From Chamaecyparis obtusa (Eukaryota; Streptophyta; Pinopsida; Cupressales; Cupressaceae): a DNA stretch of 64,000 nt. The stretch spans positions 675,501 to 739,500 of the forward strand of contig BSBK01009273.1 in assembly GCA_027943335.1 (NCBI GenBank). Reading direction: 5' to 3'. The position numbers and the translations under genes were made by a program. Numbering within the stretch: the first letter of the stretch is position 1; each line of letters opens with the position of its first letter. The notes under the pieces are model-generated. The model was not told the origin of the DNA. It saw only the letters and a program-made list of their open reading frames with translations, and did no database searches. Positions 46,256 to 58,278 of the stretch are shown here, piece after piece.

Positions 46256-46257
46256 CT

Positions 46258-46719
46258 TGTTAGGATTAACAAGGCAGAAATAATAATTAAGTGCAAATAT
46301 AACCAATATCAAAAAATAATAAACCACACAGAAAAGAACACAAGACATAAAGATTTAACGTGGTTCACCCAATCCTTGGGCTACGTCCACCAACAGCGAT
46401 TCTAATATTTTATTATCCAGTGATTACAACTTGATTACAATCTTTAATCCCTTACAGCTCAATTCTACCGCAAGTACTAAAATCATACATCATCATGAAA
46501 TCCCTAACCCTAAGCCAATATAACAAGGCTTATGTTGGTTAACAAGTTAACCCTAAAAATACTTGACGAGTCAACCTAAGAAAAGGCTTGACGAGTCAAC
46601 CTAGGGAAATGTTTGACATGTCAACTCAAATATGCTTGATGAGTTCACCCCACGATGAATGAAAAGTGTACAGTACTTTCCTAGATAGTACTTTCCTGAT
46701 CAGTCACCACAAGCTAACA
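46258..46719 (-). repeat. Element G 5' LTR
   Basis: The 462-bp LTR (TGTTAGGATTAAC...AAGCTAACA) contains three TTGACGAGTCAAC-like repeats, which are near-palindromic. It is followed by TCCTC (46720-46724), the target duplication, and then by F gag. Confidence 0.92.
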
Positions 46720-47892
46720 TCCTCTACCAACTATGGGTTTAGGAGTGTTATCTCCAAATCTAACCATGCCACCATTGTATTTGTCTAGATGAACAAACCT
46801 ACCTTTTTCACCTGTCATGTGATGTGAACAGCCACTATCTATAATCCAATTTGTCCTTATATCAGCTTGTGAAATCAATGCTAGCTCTTGATTCTCTTTC
46901 TTATCTTCATGATCTATCTTATTATTCATTTTCTCTATGATAGAAATGAATCCTATTTCTTCTTCAGCTGAATGATCATCTGAAACTCCATCTCTAGCAT
47001 AATAACATTCCTTAGAGAATTTAGGCTTGTAGTCATTTTTGAACTTTCTAGCTCTTAAGGGACATTTAGATGCAAAGTGACCAATCTTATTACATGAAAA
47101 GCATTTAAATGGCAATTGACCTTCATATTTTCCTTTTCCTTTCTTTTCTCTTTTGGCAATCATAGCAATGAAATCATCTAGTGTTTTCTCTTCATCATCA
47201 TCATCAAAATTATCAAAAGTGTTTATAGGTTTCTTAGCATGAACTATTGCTTTGAAGGTTGTCTCACTCTTAGGTTATGTCTTCAATCTTGAAATCTCAA
47301 AAGCTGAGATTTTGTTGATCAAGGTCTCTCTCTTGAAATTTGATGTAAGTTGTGTGGTCTCATCAAGGATGTTGATCTTTCTTTCATATTCTAGAGTGAG
47401 AGTAGTCATCAACTTGTCCATAATGTCCTCCTCTGAAATCTCTCCACCATTGTTTCTAATTCCAGCAACTGCTTCATTGATCCTTTGATTGTAGGCTCTA
47501 ATGTTTTCTTCAGGTAACATTTCTAATGCATTGTATCTTTTCTTCCATGTCTTTTTGTGTGCATCCTTTGCTTGTTTGTCTCTTTCAAATATGTCTTCTA
47601 GGTGCTTCCATATTTTGTGGGTTGTATCTACCTTCTTTATTTCTAAAAACTCACCATCAAATAGGGCGCTGATAAGGGCTTCTTTGGCTATTGCATTCTA
47701 ATGATATAATTCCTTTTTCTTATCAGTAGCATCATCCTTTGCAAGGTCTTCTAAGGTAGGGATCTCGATTGCTTTGATAGTTACATCAAAAAATTCAAAA
47801 GCAATGAACTGCAAATGAGTCACCATCTTGTTCTTCCAATCAAGATAATTCTCTCTATCAAACTTAGGACTTTCTTTTCTAAAGTATGCCAT
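46720..47892 (-). pseudogene. gag: F gag and protease start (broken)
   Basis: The start is ATG 47892 (MAYFRKESPKFDRENYLDWKN), close to the primer site. The gag core has VTHLQFIAFEFFDVT, THKIWKHLEDIFERDKQAK, KKRYNALEMLPEENI and EISEEDIMDKLMTTL. The knuckle CFSCNKIGHFASKC is intact. Protease begins NWIIDSGCSHHMTGEKG with a good DSG. The frame reads out into the G LTR and stops at 46714, so G cut the protease. Stops also lie at 47698 and near 47275. Confidence 0.92.
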
Positions 47893-47934
47893 CTGATCAA
47901 CCTCAAGCTATTAAAATTTCTCTCTAAGGCACTT

Positions 47935-47947
47935 GGCTCTGATACCA
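47935..47947 (-). promoter_or_regulatory. Primer binding site of element F
   Basis: The - strand reads TGGTATCAGAGCC, a perfect tRNA-Met-type site, two bases from the 5' LTR. Confidence 0.93.
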
Positions 47948-47949
47948 AT

Positions 47950-49223
47950 TGTTAGGAATAGTCCTAAGAGATAACTGAGAGGGGGGGGTGAATCAGTTAT
48001 CTACCAGATTAAATTCTTTAAACATAAAGCATAAACACAATGAAAGAACACTTGAACACAACACTAATATTTTGGTTATGAGGAAACCCAAATAGGTAAA
48101 AACCCTAGTGGGAATTGACACCCACTAATATTTTGCACTAGTGTATTATGATCCTTGTTAGAATAACCTTAACCCTGTTAGGATTTTCTTTACAATATAT
48201 TTTGTATAGTAGACCTTGTCAAGGGTCGGACCCTGTTAGGAGTCTTTTACAATAGTCCTTGTTAGGGGAGAGGATGCACGGTCTGAGAGCTCACTACTCA
48301 AAGGGGCGAAGGCTACAACCTTATGTATGACAAATATACACTATATCTAGATCTTGGTGAGCTGTGCTTAGACCTGTTGTCTAGATGAGTTCCAATGTAT
48401 AGCACAAACACTTTACTTGGTCACATAGACCTTCTTCTGATGGCTCAACACTTCACACACTTTGCTCTTCTCTTCTTAACCAACTATGAACCACACTCAA
48501 GCAATCACAAATGACTGCGTATAAATATCTTTCCTCTAAATGATATAATCAAGTAGGCCTATTAGATCCACCTTGAAATCATATTAGAAAAACCATAACA
48601 AACTCTAATAACAATTCAGTTGGCTCTACTAAGCACGCAACACATTCTGGGACCTGTCCAATAAGATAATTATAGACGCACGCTACACACTGTCGGCTCT
48701 ACCAAAACAACTATATCTTTCTCCTCAAGCTGAATTACTTCATGTGCTCTTAAGAAAACATCACTAACTCTTCTCTAAGCTTAAATCCAAGGGCACATAC
48801 CAAAATGATAGGCACAACTCTAGAACCAATATAATATATGTCAGCTCTTCTGAACAAACACAGGAAACTACTACTGGTGAATAGAGACTGCACAACTTCA
48901 CTTCTACTGATCATCAAACTCTGTGTCCATGAATGTAGCATCACTAATATGTCTTGAACATATATCCAAGCATGCAAGGCTCCATGATAACTGTACGGAC
49001 TACCATACACAAAACACTGCCTGTTACTCTCTCAGGAACACTACTAACACAAGCTGCTATATAACTGTCTATACTAATAGTTAACTTCTGTGCCCATGAT
49101 ATCATGTTCATGCTACATATATAGAAATCTTACTACATAAGACTTCTACGCATGCTACTTTCCATATGTTGTCAACAATGACAAACATACAATCAATACT
49201 AGCCTGCTGGAAAATCTCCAACA
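47950..49223 (-). repeat. Element F 5' LTR
   Basis: The 1,274-bp LTR (TGTTAGGAATAG...TCTCCAACA) is followed by the target duplication CCTTC (49224-49228). A run of G (47982-47989) and several short ORFs are not meaningful. Confidence 0.93.
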
Positions 49224-50460
49224 CCTTCATGGTCTCAATATTTTTTACAAGATTGTAAGCGGGGTACATTCAACTTGTATAGAGCCGATAGGTCTCAATC
49301 TTACTTGTGATACTATATATTTTGGGTGCTTGTAGGGCTATAGGCCTTAATTTTTCTTGTGAAACTACAAGGGGCAGTCATGAATGGAGACCCTTATTAG
49401 ACACCTAAGGATTCAGAGGCCAACCATTTTAGCCACATGACTTCCTTTGTACAAGGATTGATCCAAGCGGGTTTACCCCGATCACCCCAAGATTACTCAC
49501 CATATGTACTTCCTTGGATGCTAAATCTTGAATATGGCAATATGGAGAGACATACATTGTGAGCATTGTTATCTTCCAATTGATCTATAACTTGCATAGT
49601 CCAACGAAAGTCCATTCAACCACTTAATTGTGGGGCTAAGAGAATCAATTTGTGGTAAAAGGTTGGAACACTTCCCTCTTTGACCTTAGGTAGATTTTGC
49701 TTGATTTTCTTTAATGTGATAAAGACCCATGAAGACTATTGTGAACGTATACTTAATACATTTGACATATTTATATACCTTGCTAAGACTTCACAATTGA
49801 TTGTATCCCCAAAGTTGTTTTGTCCTTTTGTGGATTGTTTGAAGACTATTGTTTGGTCACACTATTTTCTTCCTTGAAAACATTCAAACTTGGTTTAGGA
49901 ACACTAAGAATCATGACGGATCTGAAGTCAAACTTGTTCAAATTGATCATAAACTCTTGAAAATAGTGGTAAATTTCTCATCATATGTTTGATTGATTGT
50001 TATCTTTCTCCTAGATTTTCATATCTTTGTTTCACATGTGTCCTCCTAAATCACTCTGATCAATAGTTATCCATCTGTAAACTGGCATCCCTAATAGGCT
50101 GGCCTTTTGTTGGTGTTTTGGAATCCCTTCGCTTTTTCTTTTAGATCTTGGGAGTTCTCTAGTCTTTTCTCAAGCATCCTTTTAAAAATTACACTTTGAT
50201 TAAAAATTTTCACAAGTGTCACTCAGAAGGTATCCAGTCCTCTCTCTTGGTACCTTACAGTACTTAGCTCTCTTGGCTAAATCAGCTTGGTCACAAGTGC
50301 CACTCAGCAGGCATTCATGCCTTAATCTCGATATCTTGCACTATGTTCCAGCTACTTTACTATCAAATACTTATTCTTGAGACAGCACTATCAGTACCTT
50401 GATCTCTTGGTACAAGCTTAAAAGTACCTCATTACTATCAGTTCATTAATCTCATCCTCC
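49224..50460 (+). other. Region upstream of K gag, unclassified
   Basis: This is 1.2 kb of non-coding sequence, probably leader or LTR of K. An imperfect repeat of 'GGTGCTTGTAGG...CTACAAG' text spans the F insertion site (27698-27712 and 49327-49373). Another of about 75 bp (CACAAGTG-CACTCAG-AGG) lies at about 50210 and 50292. No primer site was recognised. Confidence 0.4.
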
Positions 50461-52235
50461 ATGCCAAATAGAACTCATAGTTGTTTGTATAGGGCTACAA
50501 TTGATCCCCCAGGGATAGTAATTTATGACATTATTGAACCATCATTTCGTGAAGGATCTTTGCATCAGGCTTCTGATTATCAATCAGTACCCTTTCCTAA
50601 CAATGAGAACTTTGATTATATCAACATATCAAACTTCACCTCAGGTTCCCACAAACGACATGATGATGATTCTTCTAAGGAAGAAGAGCCCACACAAGAA
50701 GAAATATGAAAGTTTCAGGAAGAAGGGAAATTTCACAAAGTAATGCAAGCTATCATGAACCAAGATACAGATCACTATTTTATGCATCTTTCTTCTATGG
50801 GTGTGAAGCTCCCTCTAGACTTTGATTTTGATGCCTCACTGAAAAAGAGGAAGAGTCTCCTCTCACTGCCCTTACTAAATAACTACAGGATCTACGTTGT
50901 GAGATTTCCCAACTAAAGAAGGATAAGGACCAACCCTCTAACCAATATTCTCTTGAATCAATTTGTCCTTTTCCATTTGACAAAAGTATCTACATGTCAC
51001 CTTTCCCATCTAAGGTGGAGATCCCCACATATGACAAGTATAATGGCAACAAAGATCATCAAGATCATGTGTATGAATTTTTTTCCCTAAGCATGGAATT
51101 TATGCATAAACAAACTTATCTAATGAGACTCTTTCCTCAAAGTCTCAGTGGCCAAGCCATGAGTTGGTTTACCTCGCTTTCCCCTAGCATTAAAACCTTT
51201 GAGGAGCTGATTCGATAGTTTATCCAGCAATATTCTTACAATATATTTCATATTGTCACCATGCTTGACTTATGCAACACAAGGCAGTGTGTGGGAGAAC
51301 CCTTTGTCTCATTCCTCCAGCAATGGCGAAGAATGTTTTCTTGATATCCTCAAAAAATTCTTCAGACTCAAAAAATTGACATATTCATTAACACTTTGGT
51401 TCCTGAGATGAACTATTTATTGCAAATGCAAACACATGCTTCATTTGACAAATTGGTTGAATCATCTATATGCATAGAGGATGTCCTCTTTCATAAGAGC
51501 GAAATCACTCTCTAGTATAAAGAGCGTAAAACCTCTTCTAACAACCAACATAACAAGGACAAGCACAAGTTCGGGAACAAAACCAAAGATGTTGTCGATG
51601 ATGGAATCATAGGTACGACCTTAGTGTCTGCCTCTACCAAGCCCAAAGAACCAACTTTCAATTTGTCCACTACAGTAAAAGCTAGCAAGAGCGCTTAAAT
51701 GGGCTCCAAAATTGAAACCACCAAAGATAGGTCATGGGTTTCTAAGCCTAAGAGAGACTTTACTCCTCTTGGAGAATCGCTTGAGAATGCCTTGAAGACA
51801 CTTTTAAAAAACAAGATCATCACCTTTCCTGACAATTCTAAATCATACAGATTGAGATAAAACCTAAGTGGTGGAATGACAACCACTATTGTGATTACCA
51901 TCACAACAATGGTCACCAGACTAATGTCTACATGAAGCTTAAATATCTCCTCTAGGATCTAATTGATAATGAAACAATTGTGATTGATCCCTCGCAAATG
52001 AACATTAATCATAAGGCTTTCAAGGAGCCTTTTCCCAAATATGAGAAATGGGAGTCTTATAAGGCAAAAGGCAACAAGGGTGGTTACACCTACCCTGATA
52101 CTAAAAATGTGATTCACATTCTTGAGTCCTTTGACCATACCATCAATGTTATCAAGATTAAGAGCAAGGCTCAGTCTGACTCATCTAATGCAGTAACCCA
52201 TTCTCAAGGCAAATTCACTCTATGAGGAGCTGGTT
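50461..52235 (+). pseudogene. gag: K gag (gypsy-type, broken)
   Basis: An upstream open stretch (50461, MPNRTHSCLYRATIDPPG) is acidic and of unknown type. After a frameshift near 50850, a retrotransposon gag core follows: MSPFPSKVEIPTYDKYNGN, FSLSMEFMHKQTYLMRLFPQ (end of a helix), LSGQAMSWFTSL, IKTFEELIR and CNTRQCVGEPFVSFLQQWR. It continues with IDIFINTLVPEMNYLL and a basic tail. A second frameshift lies near 51860-51980. Stops at 51216, 51343, 51514 and 51698 break it. The frame continues across the solo LTR insertion at 52241. Confidence 0.8.
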
Positions 52236-52240
52236 AGTCC

Positions 52241-53269
52241 TGTTAGAAATAGGGAATACTGAGAGGGGGGGTGAATCAATATTCTACAAACTTTTACTTT
52301 TTCCCAATTATGGATATAACAGATTATCTTAATGCATGCATAACATAGAAAACTAAACAACATGCATAGCAATAAAACAAATGAACTCATAGCACATTAT
52401 TTGTTCTCAAGGAAACCCTTGCCAAAGGAAAACCCCGGTGGGGATGGTACCCACAAAGATCCACTAATCAAAAGTATCATGTTAAGGATGTTGACCCTGT
52501 TAGGAGCCTATTATATGCATATAGTGTCTCAGTCTTGATTAAGGGATTATAGGCCTTGTTAGAAGCCTCAACCCTGCTAGGAGTTTGTAGTACAAAATAT
52601 GATTACCAAATGAGCCCACTGCCCAAACAAGTAATATACAATATATACTAATTACAAAATAGGTCAAGGTACATAACCTTATACTGCTTGTAACTTCACA
52701 TCAATGTCTCTTCTCTTGCTTTTTCACTATTGATATTACAACTTCATCATATATTACAATTACATCATTACATCTCTTTATACAAGTTATTAGGATTAAT
52801 AACTCTTACAGCTGGCTTGTCATAAGCATTATACAAAATATATCTTTACCCAAGGGGTAACATCTAGGATGTCATCCCTTTATATTGTTAAGACATTATT
52901 TTGATAAACAAAATAATCCCTTAACTCTTTACCAATTCTATCTTCATATTCTGTCCTATCGCCTTAACACTGTCTTCAGTAAAACTGTCATAACTTCTTC
53001 CGTACATGTCGTACTGACTTGTGCTCTCAAGTGAGTCTTCTATAGTCACCATAGTATCTATGTTCAAGTGTGCAAGCATTGAACTTACTTCAATCAATAT
53101 CGCTAATCAAAACTATCTTTGGGTACACTGGCAAAAACATTATCTCATACTTAGACAATTTTGCATTGCGCTCTGTCATACTTGCTCTCTGTCCTGTGCG
53201 ATCTTCATGTAGGTCATATGTTTCCATAATGACAACATCTATGTATCTAACTCAGCCAAATTGCCAACA
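52241..53269. repeat. Solo LTR inserted in K gag
   Basis: This 1,029-bp sequence starts TGTTAGAAATAG and ends TTGCCAACA with a perfect AGTCC target duplication (52236-52240 and 53270-53274). Removing it and one AGTCC restores a continuous K reading frame (..GAG*SSSSASKP). It holds no coding region. Its start resembles the E and F LTR starts (GAGAGGGGGGGTGAATCA), so it is from a related copia-like family. Orientation is not determined, but that text is on the same strand as in E and F, which would put it on the - strand. Confidence 0.9.
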
Positions 53270-53274
53270 AGTCC

Positions 53275-54100
53275 TCCTCCTCAGCTTCCAAACCAACAAC
53301 AACACAAGTGTCTAAACCTACTACTTCATCGACTACCCATGATTACAATCTAGTTGACCAACTTCAGCACACGTTAGCTCAGATTTCAATCCTTAAACTT
53401 CTTAAAATCTCTCCTACTCATAGAGAGATTCTTGATCAAGCCCTTCTTGATAATGTTCCTAAAGACCTAGACATAGATAAATTCTAGTCCATGGTCGATC
53501 ATCCGGCTTCACCTCATTATCTAATTTTTTCGGAAGAAGATGAGAAATATGTCGCTCATCCTCATAATCAACCCCTCCACATTGAAGTCATCATACACAA
53601 GCATAGGGTTAAGCGCATTTTGATAGATGGAGGCACGGGTTTGAATATATGCACTTTGAATTTGGTTAAAGCTCTTGGTTTCTTGAAACATGCTATTGAT
53701 CTTCGACACAAAATAACAATCAAGGCATATGATGAAGAGGAACATTCTTCAAAATTCATGGTAGTCTTTCCCATTTGGGTAGGTATTTTTCAGCGGGACA
53801 TCATTTTTCAGGTCTTGGACCTTCCTCTAGCATATAACATACTTTTGGATCACCCCTAGATTTATAAAATGAAAGTAGTCCCTTCTATATACCAACAATA
53901 CATTAAATTCCCTCACAATGGAATTGAGGTTATTGTTTGTGCAGACTCTACATACACATGCAAAAATCTTAAACAAATAGTGAGAATGGTTTCTCATAAC
54001 AAAGCATGGTCAATCCCTCAAGAAGAAGAAGAAGGGGATAAAGTCACTTTATCTGATTATGGGAAAAGGATATTAGTCAGACCTATTGGTATGGGATAAT
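53275..54100 (+). pseudogene. K gag end and protease
   Basis: The frame resumes after the solo LTR with a Ser/Thr-rich linker (KPTTTQVSKPTTSS), then helices and a retropepsin: VKRILIDGGTGLNICTLNLV with the catalytic Asp present (D-G-G), followed by VVFPIWVGIFQRDIIFQVLD and YNILLDHP, as in gypsy proteases. Stops occur at about 53488, 53857 and 54097. The product would process the polyprotein. Confidence 0.82.
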
Positions 54101-55860
54101 ATCGAGTGGACACTCTCTCGATTTCCCCAAGTTCTTATGGTAGACCATCTCCCTCATTCCCTCCTACAACTACAATAGCACCTATCATACATGAAGGTAC
54201 TATAATGGTCAAGGTTAAAGTTCCCAGAGAACTATAAAGGAAGGAGAGAGTGGTGCGACAATGGCTTTACAAGGGAGAAGAATCTAAACAAGAGGTAAAA
54301 TATGTTGAGATTTCACCTAAAAAGTATGGTGTAGGTTACCAAACTATGCAAAAAATGGAATATGATGGGAGAAGTCCTCTCAACAAAGGAAAAGGCCTCC
54401 TCAAACCTCTACATGTTGAATTTAGAAATTCTAAGGACAAGACTAGTGTTGCCTACCATGAAAGTAAATTTGACAAACCTACCAGCAGCACTCCCGTATT
54501 TGACCAATATGAGGACTAAGATGAGGAAGAGGTAGAAATTCAACCAATGACATACGAAAGATTCCTACATATTCAAACTAATAATCTAAATTATCAAGGG
54601 GAGCCCTTTATACCATCTCAAGTGCCTTAAGAAAATGATCCATTGGAACTTGTGAATCTAGCATAAAATGATCCTAATCAAGAAGATCTCACTTAGTCCC
54701 CTAAGTCAATCACTACTACTTCTAATGGTACTACTGCTACTACTCTTACTACTGAAAACATCGTTGATCTTAATCACATGCATCCTAATTGGGGGAAACT
54801 TGTTGATGTTTCTCACATCTTAGATATGTATATCCTAGACTACTCTACCCCTACTACTGAACAATATCCTGCTACTGAAAGTACACCACTAGAGAAAGAA
54901 GAAAATGATGATGAGGACCACCCTCCTACAATAACCCTAGCTAACTACATTAGACAATATCGCAATAGTGAAACAAATTTGCATGAATATGAATGGGACT
55001 CACTATCAGATGCTAACATGGAGATTCAGGTTGATGTCATACACAGGTACGCCACTTCTACAAATTTTGAAAGAGGAGAAAGCTCAATTTCTCAAGGCCC
55101 AACAAATGATGAAGATATCTTCAATCCCCCTGTGTAGATCATTCCCATGACTCCTAGGCTATCTTCCTTTGCTCAAGTCAACACCTTGGATAATCAAGAG
55201 AGCCATGAGTACATAAGACCTCATCCTATGATAGCTACATGGAATTTAGGAAGGTCTAGGATTGAGATGGTTCTTGTTCACACATTTCTAGAATAGATGA
55301 CTATCCAATAACGAGAAGAGAGACTTAGTTCTAGGAATAGACTATCTTGGTTAGATTTGCATAATACTCCTCTAAACTCATTTGATTCTTCTAGGATAAC
55401 TCATGATCAACAACACTCTGTGGAGGATAACTTTCTTGACCTCTCAGGTACATTCATGAATGATGGGGACAATATCGGTGTCTTTTCACCCACGCTCATT
55501 GAACCTTTATCCCTTATCCATCTTGAGTTAATTGACTGGACTCCTTCTGAATCTATCCAACTCATATCCTTTGACACTGACCATGAACTAGCCTATTATC
55601 TAAATGTTTTTGAACCTTCCCATTCTTCCACCAATGTAATGAGCATAAATATCCAGTAGTGGAGGATATCAAGTTTCTCAGTCAAAGAAATAAAAATATA
55701 AAGAATAGGTGGTCTAATGGTGAAAACCACTCTATAGCAATGTCAACCCCTAAAATGGTAAAAATAGACGACGAGTCTAATGGTGAAAACCTCTTTGAGA
55801 TGCCTGTGGATGGGATACTTGATATTCTCCCCAAGCACTTCTAAGAAAGATCATTAGTGC
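54101..55860 (+). pseudogene. K linker between protease and RT
   Basis: About 580 codons, mostly one frame until about 55650, encode a hydrophilic acidic region (EKEENDDEDHPPT, DEEEVEIQP) with Thr repeats (TTTSNGTTATTLTT). No domain is recognised. Similar long linkers occur before RT in some plant gypsy elements. Several stops are present and a frameshift occurs near 55650. Confidence 0.65.
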
Positions 55861-56940
55861 TTATAGAGCCTACGCAATAGGTAAATTTTGGCACAGCTAA
55901 AAGTCCCCAAATCATACATCTGGAACAATCCTTATCTGAAGAAGAAAAGAAGAAATTCATCCAGTTCTTCACTAAACAGAAGATTAACTTTGCATGGTCT
56001 TATTCTAATATGTCAGGCTTAGATACAAATCTCATTATGCATCATCTTTCTATTACTACAGGCATCAAACCATTCAAACAAAAGATAAGAAAAATGCATC
56101 CACACATCGCATTATTTGTAAAAGCTGAGCTCGATAAATTATTAAAAGCCACATTCATTTGATCTATAGATTATCCTGACTAGATCTCTAACATTGTACT
56201 AGTAGCCATGGCTAACAAGTCCATACAAATCTACACATACTTCAGGGATCTAAACAAGGCTTTCCCTAAGGATGATTTCTCATTGCCCAACATTGACATG
56301 ATAGTAGATCTCACTGCTGGATTTCAAATGTATTCCTTAATGGATGGATTCTCAGGATATAATCAAATCCGCATTGCACCTGAAGATCAATAAAAGACAG
56401 CATTTAGTTGTGCATAGGGAACCTTCTGCTAGAATGTCATTCCTTTCAAGCTCAAGAATGGTGGGGAAACATACCAATGCGCCATGATGACTATATTTCA
56501 TGATATGATGCATAAGAACATGGAGGAATATGTGGATGATGGAGGAATATGTGGATGACACACTAGCTAAATCTATCACTAGAGATATGCATCTTTCTGA
56601 TTTGGAAAGAATCTTTACCAGAATGGAATAATTCAAACTAAGGCTCAATCCAAAGAAGTGTGCTTTTGGGGTCACTTCTGGAAAATTGCTTGGATACATT
56701 ATCTCAAAGCATGGAATTGAGGTAGACCCAACAAAATTCAAGGCTATAATGGAAATGCAACCCCCACGAAATATCATTCAAATGAGGACATTGCAAGGGA
56801 AATTACAAACCATCAGGAGATTTATCTCACAACTAGTTGATAACGTGCATCCCTTTACTAAGACCTTGCATAAAAGAGTCACATTCAAATGGAACAAGGA
56901 TTGTGAAAAGCATTTTCAACAAATCAACTAGGAAGCAATA
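55861..56940 (+). pseudogene. pol: K reverse transcriptase, truncated
   Basis: RT begins with IHLEQSLSEEEKKKFIQFF and NFAWSYSNMSGLD, then YFRDLNKAFPKDDFSLPNID and YSLMDGFSGYNQIRIAPEDQ. The catalytic EEYVDD box is in a 19-bp tandem duplication (56521-56539 and 56540-56558) that shifts the frame. After it come LLGYIISKHGIEVDPTKF and LQGKLQTIRRFISQL, then VTFKWNKDCEKHFQQI. RNase H and integrase are missing; the homology ends at about 56940. Confidence 0.85.
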
Positions 56941-57552
56941 AGCCACTTTTGGGAATTTAGTTGATTCATTTGATATGGCCTCCTATAGCTAAATTCTTGA
57001 GCTAATGGTTTATTGAGTGTTGATTTCTTTTAAGTTTGATACCAATATTTGACCACATAGATGCAACTCTCTTTTATGATGTAATTTGATTTTTGGGGAT
57101 ATGCTTTTAACTAGGAAGCAAGAAAGGCGAACTAACACTTGAGTATAGGCATACTACAAGTGGATTACAGATTTATAATTGAAAAGGAAACAAAGATCAA
57201 TGACACAAAGTTCACCCACTCGAAATCCTCAACAAATGATTAGGAAAATAACAACTCTCTTTAGATTATAAGAATATTCAAAACTCAAAGTTCATAAAAT
57301 AAGCACATCCATGATCTGATGTAATAGGCGAAAACATCCAAGAATGATTGCAATTTACAAAAGAAATAGCAATCAAAAAAAAATACAAATGAATAAAATC
57401 AAAAAAAATTAAATCTCTCTACAAAAGATCATGTTTCCCCCAAAGAAAATACACTGATATCTCCCCCTTTTACAATGTTACAACTAAAAATCCCTCCTAG
57501 TCAATATGTCAAAGCATAAGCTTTAAATTTTGAACCCAGTGTGATATCTCTC
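56941..57552. other. Unclassified AT-rich stretch between K and H
   Basis: These 612 bp hold no ORF of note. A- and T-rich runs, a TGATACCA-like word near 57039 and a TTTCCCCCAAAG run at 57432 are visible. The stretch could be a fragment of another element that truncated K. Confidence 0.4.
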
Positions 57553-57941
57553 TGTATCGTCTTAAAATGGAAGCACTTCCATGTTAAGAGCATTTAGCCC
57601 TCCGAGTAAGTGGTTTAGGATCATGTTTGGCACCTTGATGGGATCTTTGCATGTATTTGGCTTTCTCCCCGCTTTCCACTTCTTCTCCGCACTTGATTTC
57701 TCCATTCTAGGTGAAATTAGGGTTAAGGTCTTAAGGACTTTTCTAATTTTCTCTCTTCCATGACTCCATTTTCTAGGTAGGATTCAGAAATGAGACCTCC
57801 TAGTCCTTCATCATATCATTCCAAGGATTTTTTGTCTATCCTAGACATCTAGTCCTGTTCAAACATCAATTTCCCAGTTTCTAGCATCTTCAGGAACCTA
57901 TGTTGCAAATCCTGCCAAAATTAGGTTTTGAGGTCAATGTC

Positions 57942-58056
57942 GACCTCGACCCTGACTAGGTCAGGGATGACCTCAACCCTGACTAGGTCAGGGATGAACT
58001 CGACCCTAACTAGGTCAGGGTCGACCTCAACCCTGACCAGGTCAGGGTCGACCTTG
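57942..58056. repeat. Palindromic minisatellite in the H LTR
   Basis: Four copies of a unit near GACCTCGACCCTGACTAGG plus TCAGGG(A/G)T. Each unit is almost self-complementary (GACCCTGAC-CAG-GTCAGGGTC). The other LTR has one copy at 63172-63210, so the number changed after insertion. Confidence 0.85.
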
Positions 58057-58270
58057 ACCTTGACCTCTTCCTGCCAGAATTTCAAATTGTCATCTTCGGC
58101 AGTTTGGCTTTCAGGATAATTGTTTCTCCACCTCCGAGTCAGCTGTTTTGGGCTCCAAAATGGTAAATTCTTTAATTGCATTTAATCTAGGTATATTTTC
58201 TAAAGGTGAGGACCTAATTGAGATTTAATTCTCCAAGGTGGCCCATCTAGAGGAGTGTGCCCTAGATCAC

Positions 58271-58278
58271 TATAAAAG
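58271..58278 (+). promoter_or_regulatory. TATA box of the H LTR
   Basis: TATAAAAG lies in mid-LTR and is conserved at 63422-63429. It is followed after about 25 bp by CTCTCATTTTCTCC, a typical plant start region. Confidence 0.6.

Larger units (their letters stand above)
42064..46257 (-). mobile_element. Element G interior: Ty1/copia retrotransposon
   Basis: This is the interior of a small-LTR copia element inserted in F's gag-pol with TCCTC duplications (40591-40595 and 46720-46724). The primer site is at 46243-46255. The - strand reads CCAAGTGGGCAAT next to the LTR remnant (about 42063-42080) as a weak polypurine tract. The region 42064-42202 is untranslated. The polyprotein occupies the rest. 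Confidence 0.88.
27717..49223 (-). mobile_element. Element F: Ty1/copia retrotransposon hosting E and G
   Basis: F is bounded by TGTTAGGAATAG...CCAACA LTRs and a perfect CCTTC target duplication (27712-27716 and 49224-49228). It lies on the - strand: 5' LTR 47950-49223, primer site 47935-47947, gag from 47892, pol down to 37661, polypurine tract 37301-37313, and a 3' LTR split by E (27717-28034 and 36334-37300). The order protease, integrase, RT, RNase H is copia-type. Without E and the G complex, F would be roughly 7 kb. It is inactive because of stops, frameshifts and both insertions. Confidence 0.93.

Noticed and set aside
47935..47947. tRNA gene fragments at TGGTATCAGAGCC-type sites
   Set aside because: These are retrotransposon primer binding sites next to LTR ends; no cloverleaf can be formed around them.
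57921..58181. 86-codon open frame with DLVRVEVDPDLVRVE-type repeats
   Set aside because: It only translates the palindromic minisatellite in the H LTR; the repeat is absent in this form from the other LTR.
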